From Blastocladiella britannica (Eukaryota > Blastocladiomycota > Blastocladiomycetes > Blastocladiales > Blastocladiaceae): a DNA stretch of 17,279 nt. Both the position numbers and the translations under genes were made by a program. The notes beneath the pieces were generated by a model. It was given only the letters and a program-made list of their open reading frames with translations, ran no database searches and was not told the origin of the DNA. This document shows, piece after piece, positions 7,551 through 17,279 of this stretch; position 1 is the first letter of the stretch; every line of letters starts with the position of its first letter. The DNA lies in the NCBI GenBank assembly GCA_025349905.2, contig MU624918.1:1-17279 (forward strand), in the 5' to 3' direction.

Positions 7551-9900
7551 TTAAATCCCAGCCGGGGACGTCCCTGATCCACCACCACGCGTCGCATGGC
7601 AGCTCACGGACGCAGGCGGCGGTGCAGGTTGGACGGCACCACCCACCATACTCAACTTGATACCGTTCACTTGTTCTTGCTGCTCCTGCCCCAGCTCCTT
7701 GAGCACGCCCAAGAACCCAATGTTGGGCGCCACCGCCGGCCGCATCTTCTTGACGTGGTCCCAAGACGCCTGGAACCCGTACCCCTTGTGCAGGATCAAG
7801 TGCGCCATGACCACCGTCGCCGACCGCGATTTCCCTGCTTTGCAGTGCACGTACACCACCAGTCCATCCTTTTGTGCCAGATCTAATTCCCCATAAAACA
7901 AGGTCAGCCATTATCACAGTGAAAAAAATGGGACAAACGAACCAACAAACTCGGTGGCCTCCCGCAACACCGCCTCGATCCGCTCGTCCGCGCAATCCTG
8001 GGTCCCGATCTTGAGGTACCGGTCGATCCCCGTCCTCTGCATTTCCTCGGCCGTCGGCGGCACACACTCGAACGCCATGTTGAGCACCGCGCGCACTCCG
8101 ATCGCCCTCAAAGCGTCCACAGCTGCCGCCGGGTTATGGCCAAACAAGTCCGGGCCCAAGTACAGGCCGTCCATGATCCACGACGGGTCCAGGAGTTGCG
8201 GGGTTGCCGCCAAGTCGTCGTCGTCCTCTTCGTCGGCCGAGAACGGGGTAAGGAGGTCGCGCGACGAAGAGGAGCGCATCATGTTCAGGTTGCTGTTGGA
8301 CGTGGAGGGAGCCAGTGGAGCGGATGTTGTTGTTGCTGGTGCTGTACGGTGACTTATCGATTGCTGCGCGGCAACAGGGAACGACGTGGGTCGATGATCT
8401 GGGTGCGCGGACCGCGGCGACGCCGCCTCATCGGCCTCCACCAGCGTCGCGGCCAGGTGTGCGGGTCCGGCGCGTCCACCGTTATTGCTGCCAGAGTCGC
8501 CGGCCGCGGCTGCTGCTCCAGCTGCAGAGGACGAAGACGAGATGGAAGGCGCCACCGAAATCCCCATACCTTGCCGCTTGGCCGTCATACTAGTGCGCAG
8601 GTTGGTCGTGCGCAGCGAGAACGACCCGCCGCGCTTTCCAAACGCCGCCGTTCCCGCCCCTTCTTCTCCACCGCCAGGAGTCGTCGCCGGCGACCCCGGA
8701 ATTCCCCCCGATGCCTGGGCGGCAGCGGCCGCCGCCACTACCATCCCCGCCGCCGCGCTCGGATCCGACAGTCGTGCAGCACACGCCCCCGCGACCGCAG
8801 CACCCAATGCGGCCCACCCGCCCTCGACGGTTCCCAGCAACGTCAAGTGTGGTGCCGACCGCGACAGTTCGGCCGCTAGCATAAACGGGACGCTTCCGGG
8901 CGCTCCCGTATCGGCTTCAGTAGCCCCCAAGACCACAGCCCGCGTCGCGGCCGCCAATGCCAGACGGTACGCGTCGCGAGCATCCGGCGGGATCACGAGG
9001 GATTCGATGTTGATGGACTTGGTGCTTCCTCCCATCCCGGGCGTGCCGGGCGTCGTGGGGGTCGTCGGGGACACCACCGCTAGCGGCGATCCGGGGGAGG
9101 CTGCACCCTGGTGGTTGATGGACACGCGCCGCGACAGTGTCATCGGAGTTCCCGGTGTTCCACCAGCAGCGGCACCGGCCGCCGTCACGGGCGTTCCGGC
9201 CGACATGGACCCGGACTGCTTGAGCCACCGGCGCGCCAGCAGTGGGGCGGCGAACGCGTTGAACGACCCGCGAACGTGGTTGGTGCTGTACTCTTCGGGC
9301 GGGCGCGTATCAATCACTACCCATCCGTTCGGTAAAGAATCGGTGGTGCTGGTTGCCCAGTCGTTAGCGATCTCGGTGGCGGAAAGACGCCCGATCACGG
9401 GCACCGGACTGGTTGGTGTCAGCGGCGATTTGGGTGAGGCAGGGCCCTGAGGCGCGAATAGGGCGGCACGATCCGACATTGGGAGAGCTGCTGCCAGGCC
9501 CGCCGGAAGTCCTACCGATTGTGTGGTGACAATCGTTGTCGCCGCCGCTGCGGATCCGACCAGAAGATCTAGGGTGCCCACTTGCGGTTGCTTTGAGGGC
9601 GTGGGGCCACTCCCGCCACCCAAGGGAGGAACAGGAGCAGCCAGATCCGACATGGATCCGGAAGCGTTCAGCGACGAGTGGGACTTTGAGGAGGCACTGA
9701 TCTTGATGGACTTGAAGGCCGACGCCAGCGTGTGCAGCGCGCCATGGGATCCATGTTTTTTGGATTGCTCTTAAATATTTTAATATTTGATATTTAACGT
9801 TGCCGATCTTAGTTTCGCAGAAAATGAGGTTTGTACCCGACAAGGAATCGGTCGACTCGCCATGGGCGCTCGAGGCGGCGTGCAAGTTGGATTTGCTCAT
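7551..9900 (-). CDS. Dual-specificity phosphatase with split rhodanese domain (MAP kinase phosphatase-like, 3 exons)
   Basis: Exons are 9837-9900, 7943-9769 and 7551-7882 (740 aa, both introns phase 1). The in-frame ATG at 9653 is not the first: a 67-nt intron links it to an upstream exon with its own ATG at 9900. A rhodanese-like fold starts at about 150 (WVVIDTRPPEEYSTNHVRGS, 171-190) and resumes at about 290-345 (RAVVLGATEADTG, then LTLLGTVEGGW), split by a roughly 70-residue Gly/Pro/Thr insert. After a long disordered Ser/Ala-rich linker, the phosphatase domain runs from about 549 to 700, with the signature HCKAGKSRS (Cys644, Arg650) and D613 or D616 as likely general acid. Known MAP kinase phosphatases pair a rhodanese-type MAPK-binding domain with such a domain, so dephosphorylation of phospho-Thr/Tyr on a MAP kinase is the likely role. 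The substrate is inferred. Confidence 0.88.
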
Positions 9901-10051
9901 TTATTTGCTATTTGCTATTTCGCTCATACGAAAGAAAGAAGCGGTATGGCCAGACAGAAAAAAAAACGGAGGTTTGGGAACCGCAAGGCGTATCAAACAA
10001 ATAACAGCAACTGGGAAACAACTTAAAAAAAGGGAAGGGATTGTGTCGCTT

Positions 10052-11917
10052 TCAAGAAGTTCGCGTATAAAACCTCCACCAATACACCGCGAGAACATTC
10101 GTCGCCAACACGCCCGGCCGGATCCTCGTCCTAGCAATCTTGTTCATATCGATCTGGTCTCTTCGGTGGTACTTGCTCACAAACGCCGCCAGCACGTCCA
10201 GCACCACGGGCTCCGCGGCCACCATCAGCGCTTGCTTGATCATGGCATCCAAGGCCCTCATGGGACTAGCGCACGGCGCCAGTGCTCCCAGCTGCGCGAC
10301 CCACCACTCGACCGCGGGAGCGTAGTTGGCGGCGGCCACGAGTTTCCCGATCCCCAACAAGTCATCGTGCGAGAACCCGTGGTGCGTGCTCCACCACTGG
10401 TATAGCGCCAGCGACTTGGGCCCTGGTGCGTGGTGCCGGTGGTGCGTGAGCGTCTCGGCGTACATGTCGGTCACCGAGTCCTGCGCGGGCAAGTCGGCGC
10501 GGTGCGTCCAGCACCATTGCAAAACTCCGAGTTGGCAGTGCTGGAATGCCGCGAGAACGAGATGGGAGCCCCAGTGCACGGTTGCGAGCGGGGCTGGCTG
10601 GTCATCCTTTGTGAGGGTGGTGCGATCGGGCCGGCGGTCCCATACCCAGTCCAAGACGTCCACGCGGCCGTGCGCCGCACACGCGGTGGCCTGGTGCTCG
10701 AGCCACGTGGCCATCGCATGGCCTTCGGACGACTCGATGGACTTGGCGTGCCACCACTGGAGCGCCGGGAGTGAAATATCGGTGTTCCCAGCAAATGTCG
10801 GTGGTGGCGACGGAAACGCGCCCGCGGCAAACAGCTTGTCCCACTTGAAATCGAACGCGGTCGGGTACTTTTGCGACTTTTGCCAGATCCAGTCCAAGAC
10901 CTTCGCACCATCCGTGGCAGCAGCGGCAGCAATCAGTCCGTCCTTGTTCATGAACGGGTGCCGCTTCAAGTGCCGCACAAAGTACCGCTGCCACCACCAA
11001 TTCAGGGGCGCGGTCGACCCGGAGGAGGCGGCGGCGCGGGTGATCACATAAATATAGGTCCCCGGGAACCCGTTACTCCCCGCGGTCTCTGCCTGGTACG
11101 CCTGGCACCAGTTCCACCACCAGCCCAAGACACCCATGTATGCTTCGGCGGACGCTTTAGCCAGTTCCTCGCCGAACGATTCGTACGCGACGACCGCGTC
11201 CACGTCGTCGCGGCGGTTCCGCAAGCACCAGTCCAGGATCGACACGTGGTTGTGCGTGAACGCGAGCCGGATCATGCGTGCGGTGTCTATCGCGTACAGG
11301 CCCTGTACTTCACCCCACAGAACGGATTCAATGTGCCCGCCCAATACGGCACGGTACCAGCATTTCACGTCCCAGTGGGCTTCTTCCAGCGGCCATTCCC
11401 AGTGATCGGATTTGGGCAGATCGGTGTCCAGCCAGGCCAAGATGGCGGGCAAGTGGTCGGCTAAGGCGGTGCACACCACGCTGTACCGGAACCGGTCCGA
11501 GTGGAGCAGTGATCGTGGTGGATCTTCAACCTCTTCGTTGGACTCGGTGGTCGTCGTGGACGATGGTGGTATAGAGAACACGGCGCGGTCCAGCTCCGCG
11601 TACCACTCGAACGCGCGCGCAAACCCGGCCCGATCGTCCCTGAACCGTCTGGCCAGCGCCGAAAGCACCGCCTGTCCCTCGGCTGCGACAATGTACGCGG
11701 GCGCATGGTCTTGCACGCGGTTCCAATGGCCGTGGGTGATCAGGACCGACGGGGTGAATGTCGGGAACGATCGTGATAAGAGGGCGCGGATCGAGAGCGG
11801 GTGCATGGCCAGTGGAAGTGCGGTGAGAACCGCCAACGCGTCGGTTAAGGTGCGGGACCGGGCTACGGCCAATGTGAGGACGTGGCCGGCAACGTCGCCG
11901 TGGTCGAGCGATATCAT
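10052..11917 (-). CDS. W-rich ankyrin-like repeat protein, intact, single exon
   Basis: This is a 621-aa protein (MISLDHGDVAGHVLTLAV...) with a leader of about 100 residues, then about ten degenerate repeats. Each has the pattern of small residues, Gly or His, then hydrophobic-Asp/Gln-Trp-Trp or Trp-X-Trp: VSILDWCLRNR, MGVLGWWWNWCQ, APLNWWWQRY, KVLDWIWQKS, LPALQWWHAKS, VDVLDWVWDRRPD, LGVLQWCWTHRADL, LALYQWWSTH, PAVEWWVAQL. Spacing is about 30-50 residues. They look like diverged ankyrin repeats and probably form an alpha-solenoid for protein binding. There is no signal peptide, membrane helix or catalytic motif. The frame is open further upstream; an alternative start at 11977 adds 20 residues, but the leader fits 11917. 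It lies 149 bp from each neighbour, with a pyrimidine-rich tract upstream at about 12010-12035 (read on the minus strand). Confidence 0.82.
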   Translation of the reverse strand: MISLDHGDVAGHVLTLAVARSRTLTDALAVLTALPLAMHPLSIRALLSRSFPTFTPSVLITHGHWNRVQDHAPAYIVAAEGQAVLSALARRFRDDRAGFARAFEWYAELDRAVFSIPPSSTTTTESNEEVEDPPRSLLHSDRFRYSVVCTALADHLPAILAWLDTDLPKSDHWEWPLEEAHWDVKCWYRAVLGGHIESVLWGEVQGLYAIDTARMIRLAFTHNHVSILDWCLRNRRDDVDAVVAYESFGEELAKASAEAYMGVLGWWWNWCQAYQAETAGSNGFPGTYIYVITRAAASSGSTAPLNWWWQRYFVRHLKRHPFMNKDGLIAAAAATDGAKVLDWIWQKSQKYPTAFDFKWDKLFAAGAFPSPPPTFAGNTDISLPALQWWHAKSIESSEGHAMATWLEHQATACAAHGRVDVLDWVWDRRPDRTTLTKDDQPAPLATVHWGSHLVLAAFQHCQLGVLQWCWTHRADLPAQDSVTDMYAETLTHHRHHAPGPKSLALYQWWSTHHGFSHDDLLGIGKLVAAANYAPAVEWWVAQLGALAPCASPMRALDAMIKQALMVAAEPVVLDVLAAFVSKYHRRDQIDMNKIARTRIRPGVLATNVLAVYWWRFYTRTS

Positions 11918-12066
11918 TTTTTGATTCGGTTCATACTTTGAAAGAGATCCACCATCAGTGACTCGACCACGACCCATGGCCAAGCACGCCAAGGACAACG
12001 GCCGCACCAAAGAAAAAGAAAAAAAAAAGAAATGGCGCTCTATTAATGGAATGTCGAAAAAAAAAA

Positions 12067-14373
12067 TCAAATGCCGGCCAACTGCCACGCGACCACCCGC
12101 TTCAAGTCCGCGTCCACGGTATCCACTTTGGTCGCCCACCCAGTCCACATGCGCGCCGCGACCGGGTACATCCACCGCAGCACCGATTCCGCTGACGACG
12201 ACCCGATCACGGACGCTGGGATATCCACAATGACCCCCGCCGCGCCAAACGACCCCGCGGGGCGAACCGGCAAGCCCGCGACCGCGGTGCCGTCGGCAGT
12301 CACGTTGAGCGCGTAGTACACGGACGCGGTACCCGCCGGAATGTTGGCTGCGCCCGATGCCGATGCGGGTGTCACCGGTGCGGTCGCGGCGGCTGCGGCC
12401 ACGGGCACCACGGGCGTCGGCCACCAGGGTCCCGGAGCAGTCGCGGCAATGGGCGCGGGCGAGTACACGGTGATGGAGGTGCCAAACAGCGCACCGTAGT
12501 GCGCTTTCAGCTGGGCGTCCGTCACGCCCGCGTCGCGCTGGCACTTGATATGCGCCGGACTCAGCAACCTACCGACCATCGCGCCCGGCAACCCCCCCGC
12601 AGTGGTCAACGATTTGGCGACATTGGCCCACCAGTCGACTTGCGCGGCGCGGGCCGCCGGCATGCCCAGGTTGAGCACCGACCCGCACGTGTCCTTGTTG
12701 GGATCGGTGGCCGTGCACACGGCCGTGCATGGAAGCAGCCATGCGGTCGGCCAGGCCAACGGTTGGGCCAGGTCCAGTTCGGGCATCAGCTGGATCCCGC
12801 GCTCGGTCGCCAGCTTGACAAGGGACGCGAGGGCCGGAGCGGACACTTGTGGGGTGGTGGGGGCTGTCGGGGACCGGGATGCGGCTGGGAGCGTGTCAAA
12901 CGCGTACGAGGAGGGGAGCCGCAAGATCACAGTCGAGAGCTATTATCCAATGGTCAGCACTCATTCTAAATAAGAAAAAAGAGAGAATACCTTGGTGAGG
13001 GCCGCGACTTTCACCAACGTCTCGACGCTCTTGGCATCCTCGGCCGACATGCCGCTACGCACATCGACCCACACCCCACGCAACCCAACGGCGGGCGCCA
13101 CCGGAGCCGTGTCCAGCACGGGCATACGGTACACGCAAGTTCCACCCGTCGAAGAGGCATCGGCGACGGTCGATGCGGCCAGCACATCGAGCGCCATCGC
13201 CAGGGCCTCGAGCGACCCCGCCGACACCGACACGGCATTGGAGGTGGCCACGATCCGGAACGCCGCAGGCGTGCCAGCAGCAGCGTTGGCGTTGGTGCCG
13301 TTGAGGGAGACAGAGATGGTGGAAATCAGGGATGACGAAGAAGTAGGAGCAGGAGTGCACGCCGAGGCCGAGAACACGCGCGGCCGGGCTGCATCGACAA
13401 TAGCCTGGGCACGAGCCTTGACCGTTGAGTCAGCAGCCGTCACGGTAAACGTGGCAGCGGGAGACAGAGTCACCCAAGCTGCGGCGGCCGATGCATTGTT
13501 GGCGACCGTCAGCGTTGAAGACGAAAACGTAGCTGGAAGCAAGTTGGGCACCGGCTTGTTGCGCAGCGCGTCAAGGGACGCCGGGACCACCGCGGGCGGC
13601 TGAGCTGCAACCGTCCCATTCCCCGAAGATCCAGAATTGGAGCGGTCTTTGCGGAACAGTGTCCAGTACACCACGGCCACCACAATCAGCACCATAAGCG
13701 CGGCTGCACACAGCCAGCGGCCGATACGCATTCGGCGTTGACGGACAGCGCGTTTCCGGTCGCCCGCAAACTGGCGCTGAAGCGTGTGCAGCTGCAGTTT
13801 CTCAGCCACGGCCTCGGGCGAGATGTCGGTAAAGGACGCGGGGCGGTTGAACATGGGCGGGGTCGGGATACGGTCTGCCTGGGAGTCGTATTCGCTGGAA
13901 ACAGGAAGAGGAGCGACCAGTGTTGCGGCCGACCGCGACGACAGCGCTGGGGACGGAGCGCGCAGGTCATATTTGCCCAGATGCTGCGGTTGCTGCGGTC
14001 CCAAGGAAGGAGAAGAATAGGGCAAGTCGCGCGGCGCAGCGGCCCGTGGCGGCGTGGCGGCCGGTGGGGGCGGGAACCGGAACGCCGTCACGGGGTCGGC
14101 CGACCGGCGGGTGGTCAAGAGCGGCCGAGGTTGCTCCTGATAATCTTCCCCGTCGTCCTGACCATCGTCAAAGGACCCGGCCCGGTCCATGGGCCGGAAC
14201 GCACCGCCCCCACCGACCGTGGCAGCCATCGACGACGAGGGGACGGCGCCGGCCAGCGAAGACGACGACGAGTGCTGCAGTTGCGAGGGCGGCGATGGTG
14301 AGTTGCGCGTGGGCACGTCCGGAGGGCCCGAAATCGCAGGCACCGACAGCGGGGCACGTTGTTGAGCAGCCAT
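12067..14373 (-). CDS. Type II membrane GH20-fold protein, catalytic residues missing (2 exons)
   Basis: Exons are 12991-14373 and 12067-12939 (751 aa) with a phase-0 intron of 51 nt. Residues 1-218 form a Pro/Ser-rich cytoplasmic segment ending in Arg/Lys. A transmembrane helix follows at about 220-240 (WLCAAALMVLIVVAVVYWTL), so the rest should be luminal or extracellular. Residues about 265-425 match the GH20b domain pattern, and RGVWVDVR (432-439) matches the GH20 barrel start. TERGIQLMPELDL (506-518) matches the usual RGI-PEiD-PGH strand but lacks the His. Where HlGGDE is expected there is only SPAHIKCQRDAG (588-599), so the catalytic Asp-Glu pair is absent. The end (MYPVAARMWTGW) matches the PRaaAvAErlWs helix. 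It is probably a non-hydrolytic glycan-binding or surface protein. No frameshift is present, so it looks maintained rather than decayed. Confidence 0.82.
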
Positions 14374-14553
14374 AAAAAAAATGGGGTTGGTCTCTAATTT
14401 AGCAGCAAGTGTGCGCTGCGGATATACGATTACGAAATTGGAAGGGGCCGAGTACGAGAACGAGAGCGAGAACGAGAAATGGGCGATTGGGAAGAGGGCA
14501 CCGAAACGGTTTCGCAAATGGAAGTGCTGTTGCCAAGAATGGAAGTGGCGCAT

Positions 14554-14562
14554 CTTATAAAC
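14554..14562 (-). promoter_or_regulatory. TATA-like element for the GH20-fold gene
   Basis: GTTTATAAG on the minus strand lies about 180 nt upstream of the ATG at 14373 and 37 nt after the POP4 stop, inside the 225-bp gap between the two genes. Confidence 0.4.
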
Positions 14563-14598
14563 AAACACCGACACATCACCTCATTCATCTTTTGGATC

Positions 14599-15593
14599 TC
14601 ACAGATCTATCGTCGGTTTGGCCTTGAACTTGCGGCCGGCCCGCTCGCTGCTGCGGTATTGGATCGCCGACCCGTACACCGTATACACCACGTTGCCCAG
14701 CTTGAGCGCAAACACGGTCCCGGTCTTGGTCACCAACTTGAGCGTGTTTTGCCGCGTCACCAGCTTGAATGTCTTGGCGGTTTCCATGACCATGATCCCA
14801 GACTGTCCGATCAGCGATGGGGTGGTGGATTTGGTCACTGTATTTCATTTTAAATCAGGTTTTATTCTTTAAAGGAGAACATGGAATATATACCAGTCAA
14901 GATCGCTCCGTGAAAGTCCATTTTCGCCAGCTTGGGCAGGAACGGGTCCGTCGGTGCTGGCGGCAAAGTGGACGACGACGCCTTCTCGTTACCACTACTG
15001 CGCAGATCCGTCGCGTACTGCACCCACAAGTGGTGCAGCGGCATCAGCAGCTCGAATCTATTGCCAAATATGTCAGTCCCAATATCTTTCATGAATAGCG
15101 ACAAGAAAACGTACTTGCAGCTCTCGCGAGGTAATGCAAACACATTGGCCACGCGTTTCTCACGACTCGACATGCCCGTCCGCTGTTTCCGTGCCTTTTT
15201 TGACTTAGTCCCATGCACTGCCTTCGTGGTGGTCGCGCTCCGAAACTGTTCCGGGATATTGTCCAGCATCAATGGAACGTCCAGCTGCCGAAACACCGGC
15301 TTGGTGTTCGCCTTCATCGGGTGCTGGTGCGCGTGGTCCCGCAGCACGGTGTGCGCGAGCGTCTCGGCGTATTGCGGTCCAGGCTTTGTGACATTCTGTT
15401 AAGAATTTACTTGGGTTAATAAAATTTGTTATTCCGGTGTGCTATTATCATACACACTTTTGCTCCAACCGCGTCCTGGACACGCTTGGGCAGGGCGCTG
15501 TAGACCGAGTCTGTGCCAATTTACTCTATATTAGTTTAAGGGCATGTTTGGCGCGCAATAAACGTAAAAATGACCTGGTGCAATTGCCGACAT
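14599..15593 (-). CDS. POP4: RNase P/MRP protein subunit POP4 (Rpp29), 5 exons
   Basis: Exons are 15575-15593, 15458-15510, 15115-15395, 14894-15057 and 14599-14837, with intron phases 1, 0, 2 and 1, giving 251 aa. The N-terminal half is basic and likely disordered (TKSKKARKQRTGMSSREKR). The conserved POP4/Rpp29 domain runs from about 119 to 245: FELLMPLHHLWVQY, KLAKMDFHGAILTV, then LIGQSGIMVMETAKTF, a KLVTKTGTVFAL strand and YGSAIQYRSSERAGRKFK. These match the family pattern of an LxxLHxLWxxY helix, kaDfHGA, GIvveET-TF and G-qf--Rp--R--kK, an Sm-like barrel. The protein binds the catalytic RNA of RNase P and RNase MRP in the nucleolus and acts in 5' tRNA maturation and rRNA processing. Length is between human (about 220) and yeast (about 279). 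The start lies only 37 bp from the upstream gene's stop. Confidence 0.92.
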
Positions 15594-15629
15594 GATTTCA
15601 ATTCAAATTTACGAAAGAGAATACAGCGC

Positions 15630-17279
15630 CTACTCCCCAACGGCCTCCGACACATCCGCGGTACCATGAATGCGGTGCATCATAGACCACCACCGGACAG
15701 CCTCGACGTGACCGCCGGCCTTGGCTTTTAACGCGCTCTTGCAATCGAAAAACACAGGGCACTGCGCATCACCTGCACGAGCGCAGTATTCCCACAGGTA
15801 GTCGAGCACCACCGACAGAGAAACCACACCGGCAAACCCGTAGACTTCGATCCCTTCTGCGCGGTCGAGAAAGAGGGCTGGCAGCAATTCAGTGGAGGAG
15901 GAAGACATGTGCCACATTCGCTCGACGAGCTGCAATCAACCATGGGAAACAAGATTTGCAATTTTTTGGAGCGACATGCGTGGTGGCACGGGGATAGGGA
16001 AGTCGTAGTCAAGGTGCCGTCGCAAGAGGCTGACGTTCTTGCTCGCAACCAACCTGGCGTGGACCCGTGGCCACGGACACGCCTCGAGTAAATTAAATCG
16101 GTCCCGGCGCTCCCACCACCAGTCCAGTGCGCCCATTTCAATCACGGGATCAGGACTGAGTGGGTTGTGCGACCAAAACAACTTGTCGAGTCGCAGTTCG
16201 CCTGGTATCTTGGGTGGGGCAATGTCAAACACGGCCGCGTCCACTTTGCCGCTGGCAACTTCGGCTTCAAACCACTGGATCACTCTTAGATGAGAGAATG
16301 GGTGTTCCGGGCGCCACTTGGTTGTGAAATCATGCCTATCTTTTGAACTGGCGCACAGATCCCACCACCAGCTGAGGAACTCGGCGCGACCGTGCTCGCA
16401 AATGAAGTCCAAGAGTCCTCCCAGGAGGTCTTTTGCTCGTAGAACGCCACCTTGCTGCGCCGTATCATCCCACCACCACTGGCACAGGCTAAGCGAGCCA
16501 TGCGCCACAATAAAGAATAGAGCGCGCTGATCCAACACCGGCCAAGTAAATTTGCGGTTCATTTCGGCGCAGTACGCGCGCCACCAATGGACCACCAGCA
16601 ATCCATCGTCGCCGGTGCATGCCAACAGGTGCGGGAAGGCAACGATGTCCACAAACAGTTCCCGAGGTCGAGCAGCATAATCGGCTTTCCACCAATCAAG
16701 TGCAGCTACGTGGCGAGCCGACAGCACCAGTAGTGATTCAGAAATGCGATTTTGGAACATGTACTCGAGTCCGCACCGAGTCGCGTAGGTCCGCATCCAG
16801 TCGAGCGCTCGAATCTGGCCATGGAGAGTGGCCTGCATGAGCAATTCGGGGAGTAATTGCTGAAAATTAGGCTCGCTTTGGCGTGTGCACCAATCCAAGA
16901 CGTGGGTGTGGGCGTGCTTGACGGCGGCGAGAGAAAGGAACCTAAAGTCCCTGGTCTTCGGCCAGTAGAACCCGTTGGTCGGCACCAGTAACGTGCGGCT
17001 AGAGTCCGTGCGGCAAAGCCATTCGAGCACGTGGACGTGGCCGGCATCGGCGGCACCGAGAGAGATGGCACGAATGTAGTTGACGGAGAGGGGCTGCTCG
17101 AGCATGTTGAGCAGGTCAATGCGGCCCATTTCGCCCAGCGCGTGCTTTGGTACGAGTCGGCGGACAATATGGCTGTAGGTGGTTGGAATATCGGATCGTG
17201 CGCTGACATTGAGCAGCTCGAGCCCGTCCCTGAGCGTGTATGCCCTGTGCGCCGCGAATACCAGAATGCGATCAAGTAC
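15630..17279 (-). CDS. W-rich ankyrin-like repeat protein, 5' end beyond the window (at least 2 exons)
   Basis: The frame is open to the window edge (17279), so the start is not seen; the first visible residues (VLDRILVFAAHRAYTLRDGL) look like the N-terminal leader of the family. Exons are 15990 to beyond 17279 and 15630-15929. About nine repeats are visible: HVHVLEWLCR, HTHVLDWCTR, QIRALDWMRTY, HVAALDWWKADY, LLVVHWWRAY, LSLCQWWWDD, AEFLSWWWDL, LRVIQWFEAE, MGALDWWWERR and, after the intron, HVEAVRWWSMMHRIHG. The 60-nt intron 15930-15989 (GTGCCA to TTGCAG) removes a TGA at 15936-15938 without changing frame. Without it the protein would stop after NLVSHG and lose the final repeats. Probably an alpha-solenoid binding protein. 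It belongs to the same family as the genes at 10052 and 5377. Confidence 0.8.

Noticed and set aside
8485..9450. 321-codon plus-strand open frame
   Set aside because: It is antisense to the phosphatase exon. It is open because the GC-rich codons of the real gene leave few stops, and it is low-complexity Ala/Pro without a domain.
10326..11051. 241-codon plus-strand open frame rich in Trp, Cys and Ser
   Set aside because: It mirrors the Trp-rich ankyrin-like gene on the minus strand, and no coherent domain is seen.
12001..12060. A-rich plus-strand tract considered as a poly(A) tail of a retroposed gene
   Set aside because: It is interrupted by other bases, has no target-site duplication that I could see, and lies where a pyrimidine-rich promoter of the minus-strand gene is expected.
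1..17279. tRNA or rRNA genes, CRISPR arrays, insertion sequences, transposon ends
   Set aside because: No cloverleaf, spaced direct repeats, transposase or terminal inverted repeats were recognised on either strand by eye.

Overview
The window looks like nuclear DNA from a GC-rich, gene-dense fungal genome. Genes are interrupted by short GT-AG introns (about 50-100 nt), TATA elements lie upstream of some starts, and no bacterial operon signals, RNA genes or mobile elements were recognised. Arrays of W-rich ankyrin-like proteins, a GH20-fold protein and an RNase P subunit fit an early-diverging zoosporic fungus such as Blastocladiomycota. That placement is inference. Gene models below were built by hand by matching splice phase to reading frame; no transcript data were available.

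Layout, left to right. (1) 296-1287 (+): Pro/Ser/Thr-rich protein of unknown function. (2) 1494-3524 (-): nine-exon single-pass LRR receptor-like protein without kinase, almost one LRR per exon and all introns in phase 2. (3) 3633-4339 (+): Cys-rich reading frames broken by a frame change and an in-frame stop, probably a pseudogene. (4) 4406-5129 (-): small secreted protein, four exons. (5) 5377-6944 (-): decayed W-rich ankyrin-like gene. (6) 6945-7550: about 600 bp without a credible gene. (7) 7551-9900 (-): rhodanese plus dual-specificity phosphatase, resembling a MAP kinase phosphatase. (8) 10052-11917 (-): intact W-rich ankyrin-like gene, one exon. (9) 12067-14373 (-): type II membrane protein with a GH20 (beta-hexosaminidase) fold that lacks the catalytic signature. 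(10) 14599-15593 (-): POP4/Rpp29 subunit of RNase P/MRP, five exons. (11) 15630 to beyond 17279 (-): third W-rich ankyrin-like gene, cut by the window edge.

From 4406 onward every supported gene lies on the minus strand with gaps of only 37-250 bp, apart from the 6945-7550 gap. The genes do not form an obvious pathway: conserved housekeeping or signalling genes (phosphatase, POP4) are interleaved with members of an expanded repeat family. The most noteworthy items are the inactive-looking membrane GH20 protein, the plant-like exon-per-LRR gene with a novel repeated cytoplasmic tail, the split rhodanese domain of the phosphatase, and the two broken genes.
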